Assembly: GCF_018642165.1 (NCBI RefSeq)
Contig: NZ_JAHHZM010000010.1
Location: forward strand, 1-64,000
Origin: Echinicola shivajiensis
Lineage (GTDB): Bacteria; Bacteroidota; Bacteroidia; Cytophagales; Cyclobacteriaceae
Direction of reading: 5' to 3'
DNA length: 64,000 bases
How positions within the stretch are numbered: the first letter of the stretch is position 1; every line of letters begins with the position of its first letter. The translations under genes and the position numbers were made by a program. Of the stretch, positions 40,273 through 48,379 are shown piece after piece. A model generated the notes under the pieces. The model had not been told where the DNA came from and did no database searches. It was given only the letters and a program-made list of their open reading frames with translations.

Positions 40273-42270
40273 ATGAGTCAAAAAACGGTTATCAAATCCA
40301 ATTTGGTAAGCAATATTACAAGCAATTTGATTAAATTCTGGCAAATCAGTATTATTTTCTTGTTGCTTTTAATTTTTGTTGGAATTGTCGAGGTATTTTG
40401 GATTGGTAATATTCATGGGCTTTCGGCTGATCCACAGTGGAAAGTGTTCTTTATAAATTTATTGGAAACCATAAAGTGGGGATTATATACTGTTGGGGTG
40501 TTTTTTTTGGTTCAAGGTATTCTTGGATTAGTTTTTCCTAAAATTTCCTACACCCTTTATAGGACGCTGCTTAGTTTATTAATAATTGGTCAAATTGGTC
40601 TGATTTTCTATTTCTCCCAGGCTTTGGTTCCTTTAGGAGCTGACTTGTTCACTTATTCCTTTAATGATTTGTTGGAGACTGTGCAAGCTGCAGGGGCTTT
40701 AAATGCATTTAGTTTAATAGCCTTTCCAGCAGCGATTGTATTTGTCTACTGGTTGCTGGGACAGGGAAAGTTTATCCATTTCAAATTGAATGCATTGCTT
40801 TCAATCTCCCTTGCTTCTTATGTTCTTTTGGCCATTTTATTGTTGGTGCCCATTTCAAAACCTCAGGGCTTTTCCAGCTTGGAAGCTAATCTTTCGGAAA
40901 ATAAATCGCTTTTCTTTTATGAGGAGGCTTATGAGTATTTTAGTACCTCCAGAAACATCTATTTTGATTTTTATTTGGCACCGGAGATGGATGAAAATGC
41001 CTTGGTGCAAAAGGAATTTATTGATCCTACCTATCCATTTTTACATTTGAATAATTATCCGGATTATTTGGGTCCTTTTTTCGATTCATTTGAGAAAAAA
41101 CCTGATCTAGTATTTATTATTGTAGAAGGCTTAGGGAAGGCATATTCTGGGAAAAACGCTTACTTGGGAAGTTGGACACCATTTTTAGATTCGCTGGCCA
41201 ATAAGAGCCTTTATTGGGAAAATATGCTTTCTACCACTGGTCGTACCTTCGGCGTGCTTCCAGGATTGTTTGGTTCATTGCCTTTTGGTGAAAATGGTTT
41301 CATGGAAGTTGATCCTTACCCAAGACATTATACCCTTATTTCATTATTGAATGAAAATGGCTATGAAGTTAATTTTTTCTCTGGTTTTGATTCAAAATTT
41401 GAAAATGCCAAAGAATTCCTTCAATATCAGGGAGTAGATCTCTTGGTAGATGAGGATGATTTTGATGATGACTTCCAAAAATCCCCTGCATCTGCGGCTG
41501 GATTTTCATGGGGCTATGCGGACAAGGAAGCTTTTCAAAATGGAATTAGAAAGCTCCCCAATTCAGATTCTCCACAACTGAATATTTTTCAGACAGCCTC
41601 GATGCACTCTCCTTTTTTGGTTCCAGACCAGGAATTTTATTTGGACAAGGTTAAAGGGAATTTGGTGAGCTTGAAAGTGGACGCTAGCTATGACCTAAAT
41701 AAGTACGAAAATGAACTGGCCAGTGTCTTGTATGGTGATGATGCCCTGAAAGAATTTTTTAAGGAGTATTTGAAATTGGAAAAAGCAGAGAACACCATTT
41801 TCTTTATCACTGGTGACCACAGGCTACCAGAAATCCCAATGTCTACCAAAATTGATAGATTTCATGTTCCCTTTTTGATTTATTCCCCCAAATTAAAAAG
41901 GGCTAAATCTATGGCGGCAGTAAATACCCATCTCGAGGTAAGCCCAAGTGTTCTGGCGTTTTTAGAAACCAATTATGAAATTGACTTGCCAGATTCCGTG
42001 GCTTGGCGAGGAAGTGTTTTAGATACTGCAGCTGCTTTCCAATCCAAAATTAGCCATGCTCTTAAGAGAAATAAATATCAGTTTGGTGATTATATTGATG
42101 GGACTTATTTTATGTCCGATGATGAGGCTTTTGAAGTAATGGAATCCCTTTATTTGGAACCTGTTAATGAAATTGAAACCTTGGATAAATTGAATACCAT
42201 GTTTGATGACTATAATGGAAAAGACAGTTATGCCATGAAAAATAATGCTATTTTGCCTGAAGAGAATTAG
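40273..42270 (+). CDS. LTA-synthase-like sulfatase-fold membrane enzyme
   Basis: A 665-aa inner-membrane protein with about five N-terminal membrane segments (residues 20-210) and a large periplasmic alkaline-phosphatase/sulfatase-type domain from about 270 on. The metal and nucleophile sites are visible: PDLVFIIVEGLGKAYSG near residue 278 and MLSTTGRTFGVLPGLFGSLP near 320, with the likely Thr nucleophile, and later FFITGDHRLPEIP. The architecture is that of LtaS-type phosphoglycerol transferases. A Gram-negative has no lipoteichoic acid, so it probably modifies periplasmic glycans or lipids with phosphoglycerol or phosphoethanolamine. The gene ends at a perfect 22-bp inverted repeat. Confidence 0.82.
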   Translation: MSQKTVIKSNLVSNITSNLIKFWQISIIFLLLLIFVGIVEVFWIGNIHGLSADPQWKVFFINLLETIKWGLYTVGVFFLVQGILGLVFPKISYTLYRTLLSLLIIGQIGLIFYFSQALVPLGADLFTYSFNDLLETVQAAGALNAFSLIAFPAAIVFVYWLLGQGKFIHFKLNALLSISLASYVLLAILLLVPISKPQGFSSLEANLSENKSLFFYEEAYEYFSTSRNIYFDFYLAPEMDENALVQKEFIDPTYPFLHLNNYPDYLGPFFDSFEKKPDLVFIIVEGLGKAYSGKNAYLGSWTPFLDSLANKSLYWENMLSTTGRTFGVLPGLFGSLPFGENGFMEVDPYPRHYTLISLLNENGYEVNFFSGFDSKFENAKEFLQYQGVDLLVDEDDFDDDFQKSPASAAGFSWGYADKEAFQNGIRKLPNSDSPQLNIFQTASMHSPFLVPDQEFYLDKVKGNLVSLKVDASYDLNKYENELASVLYGDDALKEFFKEYLKLEKAENTIFFITGDHRLPEIPMSTKIDRFHVPFLIYSPKLKRAKSMAAVNTHLEVSPSVLAFLETNYEIDLPDSVAWRGSVLDTAAAFQSKISHALKRNKYQFGDYIDGTYFMSDDEAFEVMESLYLEPVNEIETLDKLNTMFDDYNGKDSYAMKNNAILPEEN

Positions 42271-42314
42271 GCCGGAATTAACGAATGAATAGTCTTATGA
42301 TATGGAAAAGCTAC

Positions 42315-42364
42315 TTGGAAGACTATCAAAAATAATGATGAAATTATTTTTGATAGTCTTCCAA
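42315..42364. terminator. Perfect 22-bp inverted repeat between convergent genes
   Basis: The arms at 42315-42336 and 42343-42364 are exact reverse complements around a 6-base loop GATGAA. The right arm contains the final codons and TAA of the minus-strand 396-aa gene (LEDYQK-stop); the left arm, read on the plus strand, spells the same codons. T and A runs inside the arms mean that it can act as a two-way terminator for the convergent genes. Confidence 0.7.
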
Positions 42365-43534
42365 TATATTCTCTATTAATGGGTAGAAATAATTCCAATA
42401 AAAGGAATTTCGGTTAGAGTAATCTGTTTTGTCATTAACCAGCTTTTGTAGCCTCGCAACGCCCAAAAATGGTGTAGAGCTCATGGATATGGGATTATCT
42501 GAGAAGTCCCCCGTGAAGTAAAAGATATTTCCTTTACCATTTTTTCTGATCATGCTTGCTGGAAAATATCTAGGCAAGCCCATGGATCGAAGCTTTTCCA
42601 GACCACTCTCCGTTGGTGTAAGGTCAAAATAGGAGATTACCTCATAATTTTTGTCAATTCTAATAATTTCAAACCAATAAGGATAATTGGTTTCTTGGGG
42701 CAAATCATACTTTTGTTGGCTTTTTAAGGTAGAGACGATCAAGGGAACCTGTTGGACCATATCCTTTTTGTGTTCCAGAATTTCAATCCTACCGGTTTCA
42801 TTCACGAAAACTTGAGCGGCACCTTTAAACAACCATTGTCCTTGATGTTGCTGTTTGTAATTTTCGATCAGCCAATTTGGTATTTCATTATTGATCAGGG
42901 TATCCAACTCATCAAAATAGCGGCTTATCCATCCTGACCATTTGATCTTCATGATTTCTTCAAACTCTAATCTAAGTTCTGGGCTTGTGGGAGCACCCAT
43001 GGTATTAAACTCAGCTATTACTAGTTTTTCTTGTTCGATGGATTTTGAAAGGAAGTCAATGTCATTTTGACTCAGTCCACCATAAATTTTTTCCGAATAG
43101 ACATTTTTATTGTTTTTCCTAAAATCAGCTTCATAAACCCCATAAGTATCAGCAAAATAAAGAATGTCCATTGTCTGTGTCAAAGAATCCAAGGCTTTTG
43201 GGCTGTACTGTTGCAAGCTTTTTATTTTGTGCTTGCCATTTTCTTGGGGATAAAACCCAAGGTAATCTTTATCAAATTGGTAAAACTGGCCATCTTCCCT
43301 TCGAATATTGAGATGCTTCATAGCCCAAAATAAAGACCTGTGCTCCAATCTTTCCTGATCTGATACAGTTTTATCCATGATAACTACATTGATATTCTTG
43401 GGTGTCGAGAATTTCCACGCCAAGTGACTTAAACCGGGAATAACGACAGCTGGAATAAGAATGATCAGGACTATGATGAAGGTAAGTCCAATTTTTGATC
43501 TTGAAAACCTGTATGCAGCTTGGTTAGAGGACAT
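42344..43534 (-). CDS. Membrane-anchored protein of the exopolysaccharide operon, unknown family
   Basis: A 396-aa protein with one N-terminal membrane helix (residues 15-38) and a periplasmic domain of unknown family. Readable segments are NINVVIMDKTVSDQERLEHRS, MDILYFADTYGVYEADF, VIAEFNTMGAPTSPELRLEF, KWSGWISRYFDELDTL, EIIRIDKNYEVISYFDLT and GNIFYFTGDFSDNP. The start, with VVIMDKT, followed later by YFTGDF, hints at a Rossmann/GATase-like or hydrolase fold, but I cannot place it. It is the last gene of the operon, with a TAATG overlap with the YaiO gene, so it should serve polymer modification, export or surface anchoring. Confidence 0.6.
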   Translation of the reverse strand: MSSNQAAYRFSRSKIGLTFIIVLIILIPAVVIPGLSHLAWKFSTPKNINVVIMDKTVSDQERLEHRSLFWAMKHLNIRREDGQFYQFDKDYLGFYPQENGKHKIKSLQQYSPKALDSLTQTMDILYFADTYGVYEADFRKNNKNVYSEKIYGGLSQNDIDFLSKSIEQEKLVIAEFNTMGAPTSPELRLEFEEIMKIKWSGWISRYFDELDTLINNEIPNWLIENYKQQHQGQWLFKGAAQVFVNETGRIEILEHKKDMVQQVPLIVSTLKSQQKYDLPQETNYPYWFEIIRIDKNYEVISYFDLTPTESGLEKLRSMGLPRYFPASMIRKNGKGNIFYFTGDFSDNPISMSSTPFLGVARLQKLVNDKTDYSNRNSFYWNYFYPLIENILEDYQK

Positions 43535-44763
43535 TAAAATCTGAATTCAGTTCCTATTGAAATATTTAGATTTGGTCGATAGTTGTCTGGGCTTAGTTCA
43601 TCATATGAGTAGCCCACAAAGGCATAACCTAGCCATCTTGGACTCCAAAGTTGCTGGTAGCCTACCCTAGCCCTGTAAGAATTCAATAATTGAGACTGAA
43701 GGTCCCTGTCTTCCTCATCAGGGGAAACCCCAGTACTTATTTGAGCTACAAAGTAATCCTCTGACCCTTTGAAGTAGTACCTGGCTTGAACATTTCCACT
43801 TATCGAGCCTCCTTCTTCGGAAGGCACATGGTTAGCTCTTAAGTTTAACCACCAATTACCAGTGTATTTTCCAACAGAGGCTGTAAAGATATGGGTAGTT
43901 TCACTAAATCGAAGATGCCTGTACCCAATATCAAATTCATAAGCTTTTGGTAGACTCCAATATATGGAAGTTCCAAATCTATAATTGGGAAAAAAAGAAG
44001 CATTAGAAGCTCCCACATTGACATAGGCGTAAGAATTTTTCCCTAAACTTGGGTAAGCATCAATTTCATATTGGGTACCATAACTGTCAAAGCGATGTGA
44101 ATGGGTTGCTCGACCAATAACATTCCCGAGGAACCCTACCCTAGTCCTAGCGTATAAGGAGTAGGTTTGCCAAGGCGTCAATTGCCCTTGAAAGGAATCA
44201 TGGTCTGCAGTTACACCCACAGCACTTTTTATGGTTAATCGCTTGATGCGTTGGATATAAGAAAGCAAACCATCTATACTGGCATTGTTCTCATATAGTT
44301 TCTCAGCGATTTGAATGGCTTGTTTATAATCTTCCCTATAATAAGCGTACTTTGACTTTCTGTATTGTAGGGCTGAAGAGCCTTGACCAAATTGCGTTTC
44401 AGCCCTTTCCAGTACCTGTCCCGCAGAATCAAGTTGGTCTGCCCAGAATAGATTGTCAAGGTATCCTATATAAGCATCTTCATAATCAGGGCTGATTTCA
44501 ATGGCTTTTTCAAAATAAATCGATGCGGAATCATTTTTCCCATCCCAACTGTACATTCTCCCCAATAGGATCCAAACATCCGAATAACCAGGGTATTTTT
44601 CTATGATTTTATTGGCCAATTTTATAGCTTCTGCTCTATCTCCATTAATGGCCATGTCTCTTGCCTCGAAAAACTTTTTATCTGGATCAAAGCCTTCTTG
44701 GGCCATTGCAGGAATTACCAATAGACCTAATATTAATAAGATATATATAGTTTTATTTGCCAT
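43534..44763 (-). CDS. TPR-YaiO-type outer-membrane barrel protein
   Basis: A 409-aa exported protein: signal peptide (residues 1-21, cleaved after AMA), TPR units at about 30-170 (AIKLANKIIEKYPGYSDVW, SIYFEKAIEISPDYEDAYIG), then a barrel of about 230 residues with the YaiO-family pattern (GVTADHDSFQGQLTPWQTYSL, EIDAYPSLGKNSYAYVNVG, FSETTHIFTASVGKYTGNWW) and a C-terminal phenylalanine (SIGTEFRF) used for outer-membrane insertion. The design, TPR plus barrel, parallels PgaA/BcsC-type polysaccharide export. It overlaps the glycosyltransferase gene by 11 bases. Confidence 0.86.
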   Translation of the reverse strand: MANKTIYILLILGLLVIPAMAQEGFDPDKKFFEARDMAINGDRAEAIKLANKIIEKYPGYSDVWILLGRMYSWDGKNDSASIYFEKAIEISPDYEDAYIGYLDNLFWADQLDSAGQVLERAETQFGQGSSALQYRKSKYAYYREDYKQAIQIAEKLYENNASIDGLLSYIQRIKRLTIKSAVGVTADHDSFQGQLTPWQTYSLYARTRVGFLGNVIGRATHSHRFDSYGTQYEIDAYPSLGKNSYAYVNVGASNASFFPNYRFGTSIYWSLPKAYEFDIGYRHLRFSETTHIFTASVGKYTGNWWLNLRANHVPSEEGGSISGNVQARYYFKGSEDYFVAQISTGVSPDEEDRDLQSQLLNSYRARVGYQQLWSPRWLGYAFVGYSYDELSPDNYRPNLNISIGTEFRF

Positions 44764-46207
44764 TATTCTCTGTACTTGATTTCAATTTGTTATTAAATCC
44801 AACACGTACCATTTCCCCCCAGCCTCCAATGCCTTTGATAAATTGCCAGTGGCCTTTCATACACCAGCTCATGATTTTGGGATGTATGAAAAGAGGCTCC
44901 TTTATAACTGTTGTGATCAGCTTTTTCAGGTCGCCTTTTTCCTGATAATTATCAAAGGCCAGCTCTTCGAATAGAATACTGAAAGAAGATAGCATTACAG
45001 CAAAGAAATAAATCAGCACAAAAAGGCTTAAAAAGTAAAGAGCACTAAAATCTCCCATGACGATCAAAATGATGGTATAGATGGCACCGAGGAGTTCTAT
45101 TATTGGTGCATTTTTTTCAAATAATGACCAAAAAGGAAAAGAGATCATCCCTAGGAATCCATATTTGGGATTTAGTTGCATGGTTCTGTGAAGCTGTAGT
45201 GTTTCAATTGTCCCACGCATCCATCTATTCCTTTGTTTTGAAAGTACTTCTTCCGTTTCAGGAACCTCAGTCCAACAAAGCGGATCAGAAACAAAAGCCA
45301 CTTTGTAAGGAAGTTTTTGTTCTTCCATATAGCGTCTCATCCTTACCACCAATTCCATATCCTCTCCAACCGTCTTTGGAAAATATCCTCCGACTTTTAG
45401 TACCAATTCTTTATCAAAGAATCCAAAAGCTCCTGAAATAAGTAAAAGTCCATTCATTCTTGACCATGCCAAACGTCCCAAAAGGAATGAACGGAAATAT
45501 TCAATTACTTGAAATCTTCCCAATAGACTGTCAGGAACCCTGTATTTTACAACTGTCCCATCCTTAATATCACAGTTGTTGGCAATACCAATCCCTCCTC
45601 CTACTGCTATAACCTTCTTATTGGTTTCTTCCAAGAAAGGTCTTAACATTCTAACAATGCTGTCTGGAGCCAAAATACAATCCACATCTATACAGGCTAT
45701 CAGTTCCTGTCCGCTAATATTTATGCCAGCATTTAGCGCATCAGCTTTGCCTCCATTTTCTTTATCCACTACGATTAACTTGCTGAAAGATGGGTTGTTG
45801 GATTTGTAAACGGCTTTTACCTTGGCAGTGTCTATTACCTGTTCAAATGCAAACTCTGTTTTTCTTAAGTCAAAATTCTTTATCAATAAGTCTATGGACT
45901 CATCTTTGCTGCCATCATTGATAATGATTACCTCATATCTACTATAATGTAAAGAAAGTAAGCTCCTGACATTTTGAACGATGGTTTTACCCTCGTTATA
46001 GGCAGGTGCCAGTATGGAAACACTGGGTCCTACAGGTGTCGTGATTACATCTTTGTAGTCCACAAACTTGTTTTTCTTGATTTGCTCTCTCAGTTCTAAG
46101 CCAGAAAGTAGGGTGATGATCATATAGATGATGATCACCGCAAATCCATAAAACAGGAAAAACATGCCCATTATTTGGGTTACCAAATCGAAAAGTAAAC
46201 TATACAT
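44753..46207 (-). CDS. Processive GT2 glycosyltransferase (PgaC/cellulose-synthase-like)
   Basis: A 484-aa inner-membrane glycosyltransferase of family 2 with membrane helices at both ends (one at 10-35, three near 370-430). The catalytic pattern is complete: VSILAPAYNEGKTI at 53, IDVDC near 174, VGEDMELVVRMRRY near 290 and QRNRWMRG near 324, the Q-x-x-R-W motif of processive synthases such as PgaC and BcsA. It should make a homopolymer such as poly-N-acetylglucosamine or a related beta-glucan, which then leaves through the YaiO-type barrel. It overlaps the HEAT gene by 8 bases. The sugar is not known. Confidence 0.92.
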   Translation of the reverse strand: MYSLLFDLVTQIMGMFFLFYGFAVIIIYMIITLLSGLELREQIKKNKFVDYKDVITTPVGPSVSILAPAYNEGKTIVQNVRSLLSLHYSRYEVIIINDGSKDESIDLLIKNFDLRKTEFAFEQVIDTAKVKAVYKSNNPSFSKLIVVDKENGGKADALNAGINISGQELIACIDVDCILAPDSIVRMLRPFLEETNKKVIAVGGGIGIANNCDIKDGTVVKYRVPDSLLGRFQVIEYFRSFLLGRLAWSRMNGLLLISGAFGFFDKELVLKVGGYFPKTVGEDMELVVRMRRYMEEQKLPYKVAFVSDPLCWTEVPETEEVLSKQRNRWMRGTIETLQLHRTMQLNPKYGFLGMISFPFWSLFEKNAPIIELLGAIYTIILIVMGDFSALYFLSLFVLIYFFAVMLSSFSILFEELAFDNYQEKGDLKKLITTVIKEPLFIHPKIMSWCMKGHWQFIKGIGGWGEMVRVGFNNKLKSSTENNGK

Positions 46208-47759
46208 AGCTCAGCAAACTGTCTTTTATGTGATTTTTGATTAGGTAAATATGCTCTTGGTTGAGGTTCTGGACTTCTAATTCAAATCTTTGTTCATCCA
46301 ATGCATGTAAGCTGGTAAGGATGCATTTTTGCAATTTGAAATTTTTTGTCTCTTTGACTTTTTTACAGAGGAATTCGATAGAATCTTCATTTCCAATGTC
46401 CGCCAATAAATTAGCTGCCAAAATTGAAAGAGGATTATCCTTTCCCATCAGTACCTTATGGATTAATTCCAGCTCCCCAAAAGCTGTTAATGCCTTAAAT
46501 GATTTTAAGATTTCCTGCTGTTCATAGTAGGTGACACTATCATACATACTAGATAGCTTTTCTATTAATTCAATTTTTCCAAGAAACCTGACCAACCTGA
46601 TTCCAAATAGTCGCACGGAATGGTTTTCTGAATCCAATAGAATGGCAACTCCCACTTTTTCTGTTTTTGGAATATTCTTTAGTACCCTGTAAATGGACAT
46701 TTGCTCCCATTTTGAAAGCGGGTATTTTTGTTGTGCGAGAAATTTTAGGTTTTTATCTATAGATAGATGCAAAACAGCCCTCACAGCATTGGTCCTAACA
46801 ATAAAGTTTTTACTGTAGATTAATTTTTCTATTTCATCTACCGTATATCCAATATTCATTTCAAATAGCTCAACAATTCCAGAACTTTGCTCGTCCCAGT
46901 TTCTGCTTTTTAGTTTGCTCAGTGAAAACTTATCTAATTCAAGTATAGTATAAATGGCTCTCAGCTTGTCTTTAAACTCACCTTTGAGATTTTTATTGAC
47001 ATTTACAATTTCCTTGATCAGTGTATCCTTAAATAGTGCTTTACTAAAATTGGTTTTACCAAACTCATCGGATAATCGATCAAAAGTCATAGACTCAATT
47101 TCCGTATAACTGTACTCAAACAATAAACTGGAAATAGGCGCTTGGCAAAGGAGCTTATATTCTTTGATCAGTTTTTTCTGCTTGGCATTTTTTGATCTGA
47201 CAATGGTAAGAAAAAATAATAATACCAGAAAAGTAATAAGGAACAGCCCTAAAATCCCAAGTAGAATAATGAACTTAGCATCATTGAAGATTCTGTATTT
47301 TAACTTATAAAAAGGCTTAAAAGGAATCCTACTTGCAGCAATAATCAGTTCCTCATTCGTTTGAGCCTTTTCTGTTTTAGGAATATAAAGTTCATTTTTC
47401 TTAACTATAGAGATGTAGTCAATGACTTCTTTAAATTCCTTGACATCATCAAAAATGTAATACTGTATGTCTGTGTTGCTTATACCAGCATTGATTAAGG
47501 AATCTCTAGTGAAAGTAGCCCTTTCAAAATCATAATATACCTTGCTTAAGATTTGCTTTAGCTGTGCGGATTGGGGGCTTATGTTTGGGCTTACTTGATC
47601 ATCTTTGATCTTCAGTTTAAAGTACATGGACTCTACCTTATCTACTCCATTTAAAAATGAAATGGTAGCCACTGAATCGCTCACTTGAAAAGCCGTAACG
47701 GTACAGACTTTTAATGACAGTATTGCTGCAAAAAGAAAACTAAAGGAAAGTTTGATCAC
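46200..47759 (-). CDS. HEAT-repeat membrane protein of the exopolysaccharide operon
   Basis: A 519-aa protein with a signal peptide (residues 1-23), a periplasmic part of about 140 residues, a membrane helix near 170-195 (FIILLGILGLFLITFLVLLFF) and a cytoplasmic C-terminal half of HEAT-like helical repeats (VRTNAVRAVLHLSIDKNL, LAANLLADIGNEDSIEFLC, LQKCILTSLHALDEQRF). It looks like a regulatory scaffold that couples the receiver encoded upstream (17-base gap) to the synthase encoded downstream. Such HEAT-GT2-YaiO sets recur in Bacteroidota, as far as I recall; the role is inferred. Confidence 0.72.
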   Translation of the reverse strand: MIKLSFSFLFAAILSLKVCTVTAFQVSDSVATISFLNGVDKVESMYFKLKIKDDQVSPNISPQSAQLKQILSKVYYDFERATFTRDSLINAGISNTDIQYYIFDDVKEFKEVIDYISIVKKNELYIPKTEKAQTNEELIIAASRIPFKPFYKLKYRIFNDAKFIILLGILGLFLITFLVLLFFLTIVRSKNAKQKKLIKEYKLLCQAPISSLLFEYSYTEIESMTFDRLSDEFGKTNFSKALFKDTLIKEIVNVNKNLKGEFKDKLRAIYTILELDKFSLSKLKSRNWDEQSSGIVELFEMNIGYTVDEIEKLIYSKNFIVRTNAVRAVLHLSIDKNLKFLAQQKYPLSKWEQMSIYRVLKNIPKTEKVGVAILLDSENHSVRLFGIRLVRFLGKIELIEKLSSMYDSVTYYEQQEILKSFKALTAFGELELIHKVLMGKDNPLSILAANLLADIGNEDSIEFLCKKVKETKNFKLQKCILTSLHALDEQRFELEVQNLNQEHIYLIKNHIKDSLLSYV

Positions 47760-47776
47760 AATAATGTATTACCGGT

Positions 47777-48136
47777 TCAATTAATCAGTCTCTTCACCCT
47801 AATAGCAAGCTCATTAGGGTTGAAAGGCTTTGGTACAAAATCTGAAACCCCCAAGTTAAAGGCTTCCATAACTGTTCCCTCTTCTTCACCTAAGGCGCTA
47901 AGTACAATAATAGGGCATTCTGGATATTTTGCTCTGGCAAATTCTATGATTTCAATCCCGCTCTTAAATGGGACCATAATATCGGTGATGATTAGATCAG
48001 GAGTGTTTTCTTCCAAGGCTTTAACCCCTTCATTTCCGTCCTCAGCCAAAATCACTTTATGCCCCTCTTTTTTGAGCCTAAATTCCACCATTTTCAAAAT
48101 TAAGAGGTCATCTTCAATAACTAATATATCTTTCAT
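47777..48136 (-). CDS. Stand-alone receiver-domain response regulator
   Basis: A 119-aa protein with only a CheY-type receiver domain. Acidic residues Asp9/Asp10 and phospho-acceptor Asp52 (LIITDIMVPFKSG) are present, along with the Ser of VLSALGEEEG and the Lys of VPKPFNP. There is no output domain. It is the first gene of the exopolysaccharide operon, 17 bases before the HEAT gene, so it probably acts by protein contact on the synthase complex rather than on DNA. The partner kinase is not in this window. Confidence 0.93.
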   Translation of the reverse strand: MKDILVIEDDLLILKMVEFRLKKEGHKVILAEDGNEGVKALEENTPDLIITDIMVPFKSGIEIIEFARAKYPECPIIVLSALGEEEGTVMEAFNLGVSDFVPKPFNPNELAIRVKRLIN

Positions 48137-48379
48137 GGCTGAACTTTTCGTCTTTTAATAGGTAAAAATATACACTTTTATTTATAATTCTATCTACAAA
48201 TACCATTCGTATAACATTGATTTTGGACTGTTTATTTTCGAACGGTAAAAACCATTTTTCAAATACATAATTACGCATTTAACAATATTTTTTTACCGAT
48301 AAGAAAATTATGCTATGTCAAAAAATAAATCTTTTGTTAGTTTATGGCTTGATTTAATATTTTATCTACCCATAATTTT

